Shown one piece after another: positions 1-9,716 of a DNA stretch of 64,000 bases. The position numbers and the translations under genes were made by a program. This DNA is from Escarpia spicata (Eukaryota > Annelida > Polychaeta > Sabellida > Siboglinidae): positions 22,799,421 through 22,863,420 of the forward strand of contig OZ023217.1 in the NCBI GenBank assembly GCA_963995525.1. Direction: 5' to 3'. How positions within the stretch are numbered: position 1 is the first letter of the stretch; every line of letters begins with the position of its first letter. The notes under the pieces were generated by a model. That model saw only the letters and a list, made by a program, of their open reading frames with translations, made no database searches and was not told the origin of the DNA.

Positions 1-219
1 CTCAAACGTCCTGCTAAGGTAGTCGATACTAACCCTGGTACCACTCGTTCCTATGTTGTCGATAGTGACGGCAGCAGTGTCCGTCGCAATCGCAGGACTC
101 TGGGAGAACTCAGTCAGCCATCAATCGATCCTCCGGTCGTGCAATCTGAGGAGCTCACTAACGTGAAAGTGTCGCGTTACGGTCGACATATCAAGCCAGT
201 TCAGATGCTTGATCTGTAG
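1..219 (+). pseudogene. C-terminal end of a Ty3/gypsy Pol polyprotein (partial)
   Basis: The window opens inside an open frame of 72 codons that ends with TAG at 217-219. It carries the tail typical of gypsy Pol after the integrase: RSYVVDSDGSSVRRNRRTL followed near the end by SRYGRHIKP. In this family that segment lies C-terminal to the integrase core and is cut off here by the window edge, so protease, RT and integrase cannot be seen. The frame is intact over the visible part. It is followed by non-coding DNA, a purine run and a possible 3' LTR, as expected for the end of such an element. Family call from the motif; the remainder is inferred. Confidence 0.7.
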
Positions 220-494
220 TAATTGTGTTTAGCTAATGTTTATAGCTAGTTCAGCTAACGTTTATATCTACCAGTTAGTTAATGTGTACATCAACTGTCA
301 GCCCAATTAATGTTGTGTGTAGCCTACTTAAACAAGCATGTTTCAGGATACACACACTTATGATTGTATGCATGTTACAATTTAGTTATTACTATTGTAT
401 TAATTGACATACATTAGCCTTACGACAACTCATGCATCGTTCAGTTGTAATGCAAGTTTTATTCGTAAATATTATTGCATTCTTAGAAGGGAGG
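220..494 (+). other. Gypsy 3' non-coding region with polypurine tract
   Basis: AT-rich, no ORF. It ends with a purine run, AGAAGGGAGG at 485-494, directly before TGTTGTGATATG. A polypurine tract next to a TG-starting LTR is the usual plus-strand primer site of LTR retrotransposons. Confidence 0.45.
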
Positions 495-1512
495 TGTTGT
501 GATATGCCATACGGGCCGACGCGGATGAACACAATAAAACAGTTCCGTTCACATCTAACATGCCGTTCACATCATCAGCACGATAACGACAATACTTGTA
601 ACCGAACTGATAACACAACAGTGGCTGAGTGTTATTGTTAGTATCGGGGACTACACCTGGCACACTGTCTACATTGACATCAATTATCACAGAGATATGA
701 TCTGTGGTAGCAAGATTATAGCACACGCTAATGTCATTTATCACATCATTACCATCATGTGTAGCTATACAATGATCTAGCCATGAGGTGCTACCCCATG
801 CATCACTGATATACGTGAACGAGTCAGGTGGTAGATGCTGCTTACTGGACAGCACCAGATTGTATTCAGTGCAGAAGTTTATAAGGGACCTTCCAAATGA
901 CGAAGTCTCGTCAGAAATGTCGGCGTTATAATCCCCTACCACCAGTACACACGTAGTTTCTAAATCTTCTATAATAGATATTATTGTGCAAAGTTTTTCC
1001 TGATATTCATCATTATTTAGAAAAAATTTATATGGCATGTAATCACACAAAATTACAATTTTTTTTCCACAATTATATTCGACACCAACAACCCAGTTAT
1101 GGTCAAACTTTAGAGGGGTGATGCCTGCTTCAAGGTCAAATTTCCACAATATTGCAACACCACCAAGTTTTTTTAATATTATGCTATATCTTTCATCAAC
1201 ACAAGATTCACCAATTCCATGAAAGTTTTCATTGATGCTGTTTAGCCCACATAAATCTTGTTTCGAGAGCCATGTTTCTTGTAAGCACACAAAGTCACAT
1301 TTGTTAAATAACTGTTCAGTTACGTGTCTGTGATGCTTGTTGTTATAACCAAGTTTCAAGTTCCTACAGTTGTAGCTGGATATCTTTAACAATCTGAACG
1401 TTGCTTTTCGTTTTTGTATGTCATGTTGTATTTCTTCCGTATTCTCCATTAACGAGGATGACAGCAGATGAGCGCGTCGTGATCTTTCAACAATGCAACA
1501 GCACTCTTCCAA
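472..1512 (-). pseudogene. LINE apurinic-like endonuclease domain, no reverse transcriptase attached
   Basis: A 346-codon minus-strand frame. The endonuclease/exonuclease/phosphatase fold is recognisable by ordered motifs: ISSYNCRNLK near the start, CLQETWLSK, KKLGGVAILW, VVGDYNAD, STSWLDHCI and TTDHISV. In LINE proteins this domain nicks the target DNA and is normally followed by RT. Here it stays open without a stop over about 280 codons, but no RT follows: the gypsy sequence lies there instead. The last 30 or so codons (472-560) probably read through LTR sequence. The upstream residues (about 1420-1512) are not recognisable. Truncated on both sides, so not an autonomous element. Confidence 0.7.
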
Positions 1513-1712
1513 GATCTGGTTTAAATGTAGTCTCGCTTAACCGACTCTCGCCCGGCTGCGTGATTTCGTCAGGAAGAGAGTTTGGTTTCAAAGCCCTATT
1601 TAAACAACTCGTTGCCTTCAGGTGGCATCACTGTTTTGGATTAATTCACATGACTACGTGTATAATAAAATACATTTTCATGATGCGATACGCCACCTAG
1701 TGACTAAGTGGG
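495..1712 (+). repeat. Possible gypsy 3' LTR interrupted by LINE endonuclease sequence
   Basis: Sequence starts TGTTGTGATATG immediately after the purine tract. The last part (about 1485-1712) has an LTR-like order: TATTTAAA at about 1598, then AATAAAA at about 1665. Between them lies antisense LINE endonuclease coding sequence. The 3' boundary and the absence of a 5' LTR in the window leave the call uncertain. Confidence 0.3.
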
Positions 1713-2560
1713 TGATGTGGTAGATAAGCAAATAATTATAAATTTTCATTTTGGTTTATATTATTGTGGGACTTGTTTCAACATAAGTTAAACACTTTCG
1801 AAAGCATACTATTACCTGATACAAATTTAGTCGCATTTAATTTTATTTCATAGTTGGCCTCAATCATGATAACATTGCAAAACCATTAATGTTCCAGACT
1901 GTAGTGAGGGAGTGCTGCCACCTCACGGCGCCTGGATAATCGAGGCTAGTTTCTATGTTAATGCAATGATATATTAAAACATTTTGTTATGGCAATAATA
2001 CGCCGTGAACTGACACTATGATACGTTATAACCGGATAACAGCCACGCGAGCCGTTCTCGTCGCTGTTATCCACGCGAGCCGTTCTCGTCGCTGTTATCC
2101 GGCAAATAATGTTCGACACCATTATTGTTATTATTGTTATTTTGCAAAAGTCTAACTCTACCAAAATTGTATTTACATAAAGGTGAAAAAGTAATTCAAG
2201 AAAATACATTTGTAGAATGACTGTTCCTGGCATTTCGTGGTTTTATATTATAAGTAATTGGCTAAAGGAAATTCATTTGATCAATTTAACAAGACATACA
2301 CCGAGAGACACGGAAAAAGCGCTGGAATGACATTTGTAACAGAAAGGAATTACACCGAGAAGGTAATAATATATATGGACGAGGTTAAACACAGTATATG
2401 TTAGAGTTGATTAGTTTGTGATAACAGTATGATTGTTTAAATAAAGCATGGGACAGTATGTATTTAAATAATGATTTTTTTTTTTAAAAGCTTTGACTTG
2501 GTCAACATATTAATGTGGCAGTTGCTTAAAATGGTCTGTTTTCCAGGGAAATTCTTCGGA
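1713..2560. other. No gene seen; AT-rich DNA with a 28-bp duplication
   Basis: No coding similarity on either strand. Only the tandem duplication at 2043-2098 and its flanking inverted repeat stand out. Confidence 0.5.
2043..2098. repeat. 28-bp perfect tandem duplication framed by a 12-bp inverted repeat
   Basis: Two identical 28-bp units (2043-2070 and 2071-2098), beginning CCACGCGAGCCGTTCTCG. CCGGATAACAGC at about 2032-2043 is the exact reverse complement of GCTGTTATCCGG at about 2091-2102, so the pair can fold into a stem. Confidence 0.85.
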
Positions 2561-2569
2561 GAATGCGGT

Positions 2570-2850
2570 AGAATATTAGAATCTACTACCGAATGAATAA
2601 TTCTACTCCGCCTCGAAAACAGGGTCAACGAAACCACCTTGTCACGAAATGTTTCCATTGGCCTCTTTAAATATATGACATGAAGCACGTCGCCGACGAA
2701 TAAGTCGATTCACTTCATATACGGCTAACGGTAGTTCTAGATTTGAGACGACGAAATCACGACGCACCGTTCCAGATAACCAGACGTTTTATAACAGAAC
2801 TCTGCGTAACACAATCAGGAGCAGTGCCATCTGACATGGCTTTTTACACA
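2570..2850 (+). repeat. Diverged copy of the sequence upstream of the GPCR gene
   Basis: This segment matches 29345-29600 in order and orientation. Shared blocks include TACCGAATGA, ATTCTACT.CGCCTC.AAAACAGG, TCCATTGGC and CAGACGTTTTAT. In the second location the block lies just 5' of an intact receptor ORF. Here no receptor follows. It may be a duplicated promoter/5' leader or a dispersed repeat that happens to precede the receptor. Confidence 0.6.
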
Positions 2851-4000
2851 GGAGCTATAATATATTAAGCATATTTCACCGAAGCACATGAGCAACGGTA
2901 ACATATGGTACACAGTGGCACCGGAACAAATTTCATATTGGGGGGTGCCGGAGCATCAGCACCATTCTGCTGTCGGAGTGACATCCGAAGACGGGGGTGG
3001 GGGTGTTGTTAAATATTTTCCCTGCCGCGCTGCAGTATCTTCAGCTTATCTGTCCGCGCTGGCTCGGCTGGCTCGACTGATTCGTTACATCGGAAACTGT
3101 ATATGTTCCCCGCCGCGAACCCTATTATTGGGGGAATAAAACCATATGTCTGCCCTCCAATTGCACCCACATTTCACGGTCGCCAAAATATACCTTAATC
3201 CTCTCCTAAAACATCGATTTCCGCCCGCTCGTCACAAAAACAAATATTCATGCTCACGTTTACTGGGGGGCACAACCATATGTGTGCCTCCCAGCGAAAT
3301 TCCTGTCAGCTGCAACCCTGCCCCCCCCCCCCCCCCCCCCCCGTTCCAGCTTCAATGAAGGTACAATTATTTTATATGTAAATCTTGAACTGGAGGCACA
3401 CTATCTAGCTTCGGGGTTCAGGGTATGTGCAGGTGCAACGACAGGTGAAGCAACATCAAAAATGGTTAGAAGGTCACAAAAATGCAAAATAAACATCGTG
3501 CGGACCCCAATGCTACATACCACAAATACGCTAATCTTAACAGAAAACAGTCAACCAAAGACAACGTGATGGAACATTCTCATTGTTCACACATTGATTA
3601 CTTGTCGTAGATTCCACTGAACTGTACGGGGTGTACGTAATTCATATTTCGTTGACCATTTTATAAAGTGATGTACAACATTGGCAAAGTAGCACATCTG
3701 GCTTTTTGACTGCACCTAATATGTGTAATTGCTAGGAATATTAAGGTCCGAATCTTATTCGAAGCACATTAGCAAATTATCGCAATTGATGTATACCCCG
3801 ATTTTAGGCCGTGGTGTGGATAATTGCTTTGCGATCGACTTAGCGTTGACTACTACATATAATTACCACAAGTGATATATTTGTTGGATATTAGTCAATG
3901 TTTGGATGCATAGGAAAACACAAGAAAAAACAAATCTCGATTGTACCTGTAGTTGTTTCCAATGTTTAATCAAAATTCGAACGATATGTGTCAATAAATT
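2851..4000. other. No gene seen; contains a poly-C run
   Basis: Short frames here show no family features. The segment 2888-3360 is GC-richer than its surroundings and ends in a 22-base poly-C tract. Confidence 0.5.
3321..3342 (+). repeat. Poly-C homopolymer (22 bases)
   Basis: Uninterrupted run of C. Length is likely variable between individuals and unreliable in assembly. Confidence 0.9.
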
Positions 4001-4185
4001 CCTCTTAACACGTATTCAACGACATTGCACCGTTGCGGTAGCCTTGCGTGTAAATCACAAGCAATGTCGTGAATTGTTCAAGCAGCGATTACCGAGACAT
4101 TAATTAACAACGAGTCACAACATTGCCCGTCATGTACACGCAAGGCCACCACAATGTGCGGTGTCACTGAATATGTGTTAAGAGA
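4001..4185. mobile_element. Palindromic MITE, copy 1
   Basis: The left arm, starting CCTCTTAACACGTATTC, and the right arm, ending GAATATGTGTTAAGAGA, are imperfect reverse complements over about 80 bp, so the whole element is a foldback of about 185 bp. Inner arm blocks include CCTTGCGTGTA, CAATGTCGTGAATTGTTCA and their complements. A related copy lies at 9409-9577. No clear target duplication was found. Confidence 0.75.
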
Positions 4186-4690
4186 AACTCATTTGAAATC
4201 ATCGCACCTGAATACCTATTAGTTAGATATCAACACCACGGTTCTAGGTGATGTAGTTCTTTAGACATCGGAAAAATAGGCGTTGACGGGCGCCATGTTT
4301 AAAAAGGGCGGATATTTGAACGTCGGTGAATGTGAAAAGTAATATATTTGAAATCATCGCATATGATTACCTATATTTTACGCCATTATGTATCTAGGTA
4401 ATATATTCGAAATCGCTTAACACAAGCCTACATTTGACATATGCTTGGTGGTTCTGTATGACGTAATTGATCAGATATTGTGGAATTAAACATGGCATAT
4501 TTGACTGTCGGAAAAGTTCAAATATAAAATATTGTAAACGTTTGATATCGAAAACCTATGTTTTGACACCAAAATTGTGGTTCTATGTGACGCAGATATT
4601 TAAATATGCCGAAATTTGGTTTAACGGATATTTTCTAAAATAGCTGCCATTTCTTTAAAAACGAAAGGTAAAATAGACACCATCGATTAT
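4186..4690. repeat. Degenerate tandem-like repeats
   Basis: Recurring blocks: ATTTGAAATCATCGCA (4192, 4348), a GGTTCT-x-x-GTGA-x-G block (4240, 4449, 4580) and AGATATTG/AGACATCGG. The spacing is irregular at about 120-160 bp. No coding potential. Confidence 0.45.
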
Positions 4691-5010
4691 CTGTTGGCTA
4701 AGACCATATCAATGGCATTCATATAAAAAAATGCTTTTGGCAAGCGAATATTATGGGATGATACGGTACACCATACAACTAACATAAACATGACTTATAT
4801 AGTAGCTAATATGGTGGCACGGTGACCCCCACACATATGATAATTTAGCCAGTAGTCATATTATTGTCGTCAAGGGTTGTCGCACTCAATACATTTGCGA
4901 ATTATACCCATTGTGTGAAATTTGAAATCAGGGACCGACATACTTGCTGTGATTATTTGACGCTTGATTATAGAGATTTATGCAATTAATAGCAATGATT
5001 ATTAAAATCG
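4691..5010. other. No gene seen
   Basis: AT-rich DNA preceding the 3' end of the minus-strand LINE. Confidence 0.5.
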
Positions 5011-5022
5011 CATGCCATTCTT

Positions 5023-6254
5023 CTATGTGCCATGCCTGTCACAGGCGTTGGCGATCATGACCCTCCAAACTGCACGGTCGTGTGTAGTTTGTAGCAGTTC
5101 TGTTGTGCTCCTTCCACACCATGTTGAGAGACTATCTATTATTCTTATTCTCTGGCGTCCTCTGGATCTTTTTTCTTCTTTCTTTCCTGTTGTTACTATA
5201 TGTTCTAACTTTTTCTTTCTCATGACATGGCCTACAAATCGTGCTTGTTGTGTTATAAATTTGTTGATGATCTTTTTTTGATTTGGCTGTCCTAAGCATG
5301 ACTTCATTGCTGTTCTTTGCAGTCCATGGCACTCGCAGCATTCTTCTTAAGAACCACATTTCAGTGGCTTCTATGGTTTTTTGTGAACTTTTGGTTATTG
5401 TCCAAGATTCACATCCATATAGCAATAAGGGCTCTATGTAGCATTGCAGTACACGTTTTCTCACTTCAGTGGATATAATTATATTTGTTAAAATGTTTAT
5501 CATGTTGTGAAAAGCTCTTTTGGCTTGAGCAATTCGTCTCTTGGTCTCATCATTGCATCGACCGGCGGATGTTATTAGTGATTCCAGATAGTTAAACGTT
5601 CGGACTTGCTTCAAAACAGTGCCGTATGCTACCATGTTGCCTGTTGGAGTGTAATTTGTCTTTGAGATGATCATGATTTCTGTTTTCTTTTTGTTCAGGG
5701 ACAGACCTTTTTTCTCACTTTCCCTTATTAGTGTATCTAGTATATGTTGTAGATCTATTTCGTTCTCAGCAATCAGTACCGTGTCGTCAGCATATCGTAA
5801 ATGATTCATGTTGTATCCCCCTACTTGAATACCTGGCATATCATCTAATGTGTGTAAGATGATCTCACTGTATAGTGAAAAGAGATCGGGTGATAGGACA
5901 CACCCTTGTCTTACACCACGTTTTATTTCTTGAAATTTACTGATGTCATTTTCTATTCGTATTGCTGCTGTTTGTTCCCAGTACAGATTTCTCACAACTC
6001 TCAGATCTTTCCCATCAATGTTCAAACTCTCCAGCATTGATGATTTCTTCATGACTAACTCTGTCAAATGCCTTTGTGTAATCAATAAAACATACAAACA
6101 TATCTTTCTGCACTTCTAGTGCTTTCTCAATCAGTGTTCGTAGGATGTATATTGCATTACTTGTACCTTTATCTTCTACAAATCCACTATGTTCTTCAGC
6201 AATTTCCGGCTTTATTGTGTTTCTCATCCTGGTCATAATAATTTTAGGCAACAT
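5023..6254 (-). pseudogene. RTE-type LINE reverse transcriptase, 5' truncated and frameshifted
   Basis: Three overlapping minus-strand frames join into one RT. N-terminal piece (6254-6015) has FVCFIDYTKAFDRVSHE, the finger/palm motif A region. The middle (6097-5132) has VRQGCVLSPDLFS, the catalytic LRYADDTVLIAE, KKKTEIMIISK and the thumb. The end (5307-5023) has ARFVGHVMRK, KRSRGRQRIRIID and DRAVWRVMIANA, a tail typical of RTE-like endonuclease-reverse transcriptases. Frameshifts lie near 6040 and near 5290-5300. The endonuclease half is missing because the element is truncated just beyond 6254. Dead but fairly young, since catalytic YADD is kept. Confidence 0.85.
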
Positions 6255-7280
6255 CGCATGTCATTAAGTTGGTCTAATTCAATCAATACTTGACTTGCAT
6301 TGTTTTTTCTGCATAAACATCATAACGGTCTCGCATATTTACACCGTTGTTTGAGCGCAACTCACATGTATAACCAGAAACAGCCGCGTCTCACATATGC
6401 TACAATACCCGTTGTAGGTTCAAAATGTAGAAGATCGGAGATGATGTGAAGTTCACGTCCATCGATAGGCCTTAATCGTAATATTGTATAAGTAATCAAA
6501 TAATGTACTTACTGGCGATATCGAGCGGTTTATATACTTTTAGACTTGTAATTATAGATTTCAAGCGTAGCGATGCAAATAATCGTACACAGTAAGTACA
6601 AAAGGCAATTCGTAATTACTAAATATGTACAATTGCTACGCGTGTGTTCTACTATAAACCGCCTACGTAGTTAAATGTTATGGGCCAGATTGTACTACGT
6701 TCTCTCTGACGTTTTATGTATAGACGCAGGGGCCGGTTTCCCGAAGTATTAACCGTGCGCTCGCGGTTTCTACGATTGTTGCAAGTTACAGCTTACGTTG
6801 CGAACAATTATTTCTTCCAAAACCACTAAGAATCCTTGACACACACGATGGATTTCAAAAAAATAAAGGCGAGTGAATTATTCGATTTATTTCATCAGTT
6901 ATAACATACCATGAATGTCAACAGTGAATTATAACACAACCACGCTCAATTATATTTCGGAATCTTTTGGAAAGCGAAAAACCTCTGAATATTTATTTAG
7001 GACTAAAGTTTGAACAATTCGGTGCGCTGCACCAAGAGTTGCTGTAGCGTCTCGGCGCCATCGTGTAGTTCTCCTAGCTCGCCGCCGGAGGCCGCTGCTG
7101 CATGCCGGCTTCACTAAAAATAGCGAAGTGGTTCCTCTTTCCTTTTTGTTACGATATACGTCATTTTTAAATGTTTTATAGAAAATGTACGAAATTAACT
7201 GTGGAAGTCATCATAGGAATGTTATTGAACAGCATTGTGACAGTGATTTTTGTACAGTAGAACGATGTTATTTAATTGAA
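6255..7280. other. No gene seen; small inverted repeat inside
   Basis: Non-coding. 6525-6662 forms a weak foldback with GCGGTTTATA at the left end and TATAAACCGC at the right end. A GC-rich patch at 7020-7110 has no recognisable product. Confidence 0.45.
6525..6662. repeat. Short inverted-repeat element (possible MITE)
   Basis: Ends GCGGTTTATA...TATAAACCGC are exact complements; further in, the block GCGTAGC occurs in both arms. The rest of the arms is poorly matched. Confidence 0.4.
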
Positions 7281-7283
7281 GAG

Positions 7284-7790
7284 ACCGCGATAGTGTAATG
7301 GTTAGCACATCCGCCTGGCATGTCAGCGCTGTGAGTTCAAAACCCGGACCGGGCAGGCATGTCTATTTGGTGTAAAAACCTGACTCTCATCATTGGGAAA
7401 TGTTTATCCCTCGTGACTCGGAGATCACGTTAATGTCGGTCCCGTCTCAATTTGGGACGTAACAAACCACTGAGGACGACAAACACCCTGTCAGTGCTTC
7501 TTGTCCGTCGCTCACTTAGACGGGAACGCCTGTCGCCCTCACAAATGATGCCGTCGTCCTTTAAGCCTCGATATCACCAACAAGTTTCTCATTTAGGGGG
7601 GTATCGTCTGGCCGTGAGCACCCTCAGTGCCAGCATACAAAGGTCGGGTTGGCGATAATGTTCTGAAAAGGGCTGACTAGTTGAATGAAATCTCATAAGA
7701 CCGTAACATTGTAAGCACAATACATACAGACTAGTCAGTTAGTGGAACACTGCCGAGTCGTGGTAACAACTAGAACTAGAGAGCTGGCAT
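7284..7790 (+). mobile_element. tRNA-derived SINE, family A, copy with tRNA head
   Basis: The head carries a RNA polymerase III A box (TAGTGTAATGGTTAGCAC, 7291-7308) and a B box (GAGTTCAAAACCC, about 7331-7343), spaced as in a tRNA. The body continues with TTTGGT..AAAACCTG.CTCTCATCATT and ends in a region (about 7615-7785) that matches 13795-13985 closely: ACCCTCAGTGCCAGCATACA and GGCGATAATGTTCTGAAAA. This copy holds about 110 bp (around 7505-7615) that the second copy lacks. SINEs are non-coding and move with a LINE's machinery. Confidence 0.8.
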
Positions 7791-8194
7791 GACCTACGTA
7801 TGTAGACTGGTCCAAAGCCCAAGCCCAAAATGTATGGTCACTCGTATAGCAACATGAACGGCGCTTGTATCGCCTAAGACGACCATTATATGTTGCATTC
7901 TGGTGCGTTTGTTGTCAGATATTACACAATATTGTGTATTTGAACAGAAAAAAAGCATTATTGTTTTCATAAAGTTCGAGATTCATCAATAAATAAATAG
8001 TGTGACCAGCGTAGCCTAAGAGCCTTGAGCATTTGACAAGTTGAGTGTGTGCTTACTCTGATCCATGGACGTTAGCAAACTCTTAGATTTCCTTCATAAT
8101 AACCAAATAAGTATAAGATAAATTATATATGTAACAAATATATATAATTCGTAGATTTATATTTTTTCGAAATTTGTACGGCGGGTGGGGATCT

Positions 8195-8195
<1 letters not shown>
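7791..8195. other. No gene seen
   Basis: Non-coding DNA between the SINE and the (TA)n tract. Confidence 0.5.

Positions 8196-8278
<83 letters not shown>
8196..8278. repeat. (TA)n microsatellite, about 80 bp
   Basis: Nearly pure TA dinucleotide with a single AAT interruption. It causes spurious YIYIYI reading frames on both strands. Confidence 0.95.
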
Positions 8279-8789
8279 CTGTATAATGAATATACGTCTC
8301 TGTTGGTAGGTAAACCATCCAAACAAATTAGGACAATGCGGTGCTTGGCTATATTTTCCCGCAATATGCACTGTTCAGAAACGTTGCAGCAATTGAAGGC
8401 GACTATATTTCAATAATATATTGATAGAAGTTTCTTGTGTTGTGCCTGTTTGGAATTTCATACCCAGTCTCGGACGAAGTACCCTAAAATACCTGATGAT
8501 ATAACCAGTGTTTACACACATTGAAGCGTTGACAAATAACTGTCACAAATCTGTAAAACTCAAGCTAACGCAATTTGCATATATTTTATATTGTCCTTTG
8601 CATAATTACCTTTGGATCCTATCTCCTTCCTTAAGTTAAACTTCATCATTTCGTTCATCAGAAACTGACTTCATCGATAGTTTGGCGTGAATGGATGCTA
8701 GGTCTTTTCAATCAAGCATTTGACACCTTCGCCTGTCCTCTGCCCCAGCGCTACATTGCCTATGTAGGTACATATGTTGTTCTCCTCAA
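8279..8789. other. No gene seen
   Basis: Non-coding; no repeats recognised. Confidence 0.5.
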
Positions 8790-8824
8790 TTAATTTTCCT
8801 TTTCGTTCGTTTGTAGGGGTTTTG

Positions 8825-9064
8825 CCTTCTTTACATTTATTATGTGACGATCGGGTGATCTTCTTCTGCCTTTGTTTGTATGTAAGCAGGTATTGTCTGC
8901 AAAGTCCAGGCCACCAAAGTGTTTAGAGCATGTCCACTGCACGCCAATTGGAGCAGTTTCACTGTTTCTTCCATTACCCAACATATCGTTGTGATAACGA
9001 TCAATGGAGGTAGATTGCACCCTTCTTTCATACCGGTCTTCAAATGTCTCACAAAGATTTTCAT
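8825..9064 (-). pseudogene. LINE reverse transcriptase fragment (palm motifs), heavily decayed
   Basis: Read across two minus-strand frames it gives KEGCNLPPLI.....ICWVMEET, CSGHALNTL and then, in the other frame, GGLDFADNTCLHTN. This matches the order RQGC-LSPLL, W-M--T, GIQWT, LDFADD of RTE-like RTs, with the catalytic FADD altered to FADN. The frameshift lies around 8940. No flanking domains are visible. Confidence 0.6.
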
Positions 9065-9408
9065 TATGAAAAACTTGGTAAGTGGGGTTTTCGTACAATT
9101 GTTAGATTACAACTAAAAACGTTAGTGTTATTTCATATATACTTATATATATATATCGATATATATATACATATGTCGATTGTTCCAGCGATTTGTGTTC
9201 CAACTGGCCAGGCAAACATTTGCTCATCAGAACGAACAGCAATGTATGCGTTTAGACATAGGATCTATACCATTGGCAGTTTTGACGTTCAACAACAACA
9301 ACTAGACTAAAAAGGATACTGAACATCGATTACGAGGTAACTAATTGGCTTCCTCTGGTGTTTCGCACAGTCCAAATTCAAAAGGTCCTGGCAATCTTTT
9401 CTAATTTG
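9065..9408. other. No gene seen
   Basis: Non-coding, with a short TATATA-rich patch at 9145-9175. Confidence 0.5.
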
Positions 9409-9577
9409 GGTTCGTGTTATTCCTCCGGTGGCTTTGCGTGTACACAACAGGCGATGTTGTGACTGTTGCTAATTACTTTCTCAATAATAGCTGCTTGAAC
9501 AATTCACGACATTGCCTGTCGTTTCCACGCAAGGCCCCCACAATGATGCATTTTCGCTGAATATCAGAACCTGATAC
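9409..9577. mobile_element. Palindromic MITE, copy 2
   Basis: Same family as 4001-4185. The arms carry GGCTTTGCGTGTACA and, inverted, CCACGCAAGGCC, around the shared core GAACAATTCACGACATTGCC. Arms are about 75 bp and imperfectly complementary. Confidence 0.7.
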
Positions 9578-9716
9578 AATTACAAAACATTCTCAGCACT
9601 ATCCAGCATTTGCATTGTGCAAACAACTAGAGGGAGCCAATTAGTTATCACGTATCCGATGATCAACATCCTCTTGATACATGGGTGATGGCATTAGAAG
9701 AGATATTGGATTAAGG

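Noticed and set aside
7291..7360. tRNA gene
   Set aside because: A and B boxes are present but no proper acceptor or anticodon stems; it continues into a SINE body shared with 13660-13985.
8083..8416. Reading frames rich in YIYIYI on both strands
   Set aside because: They are translations of the (TA)n microsatellite.
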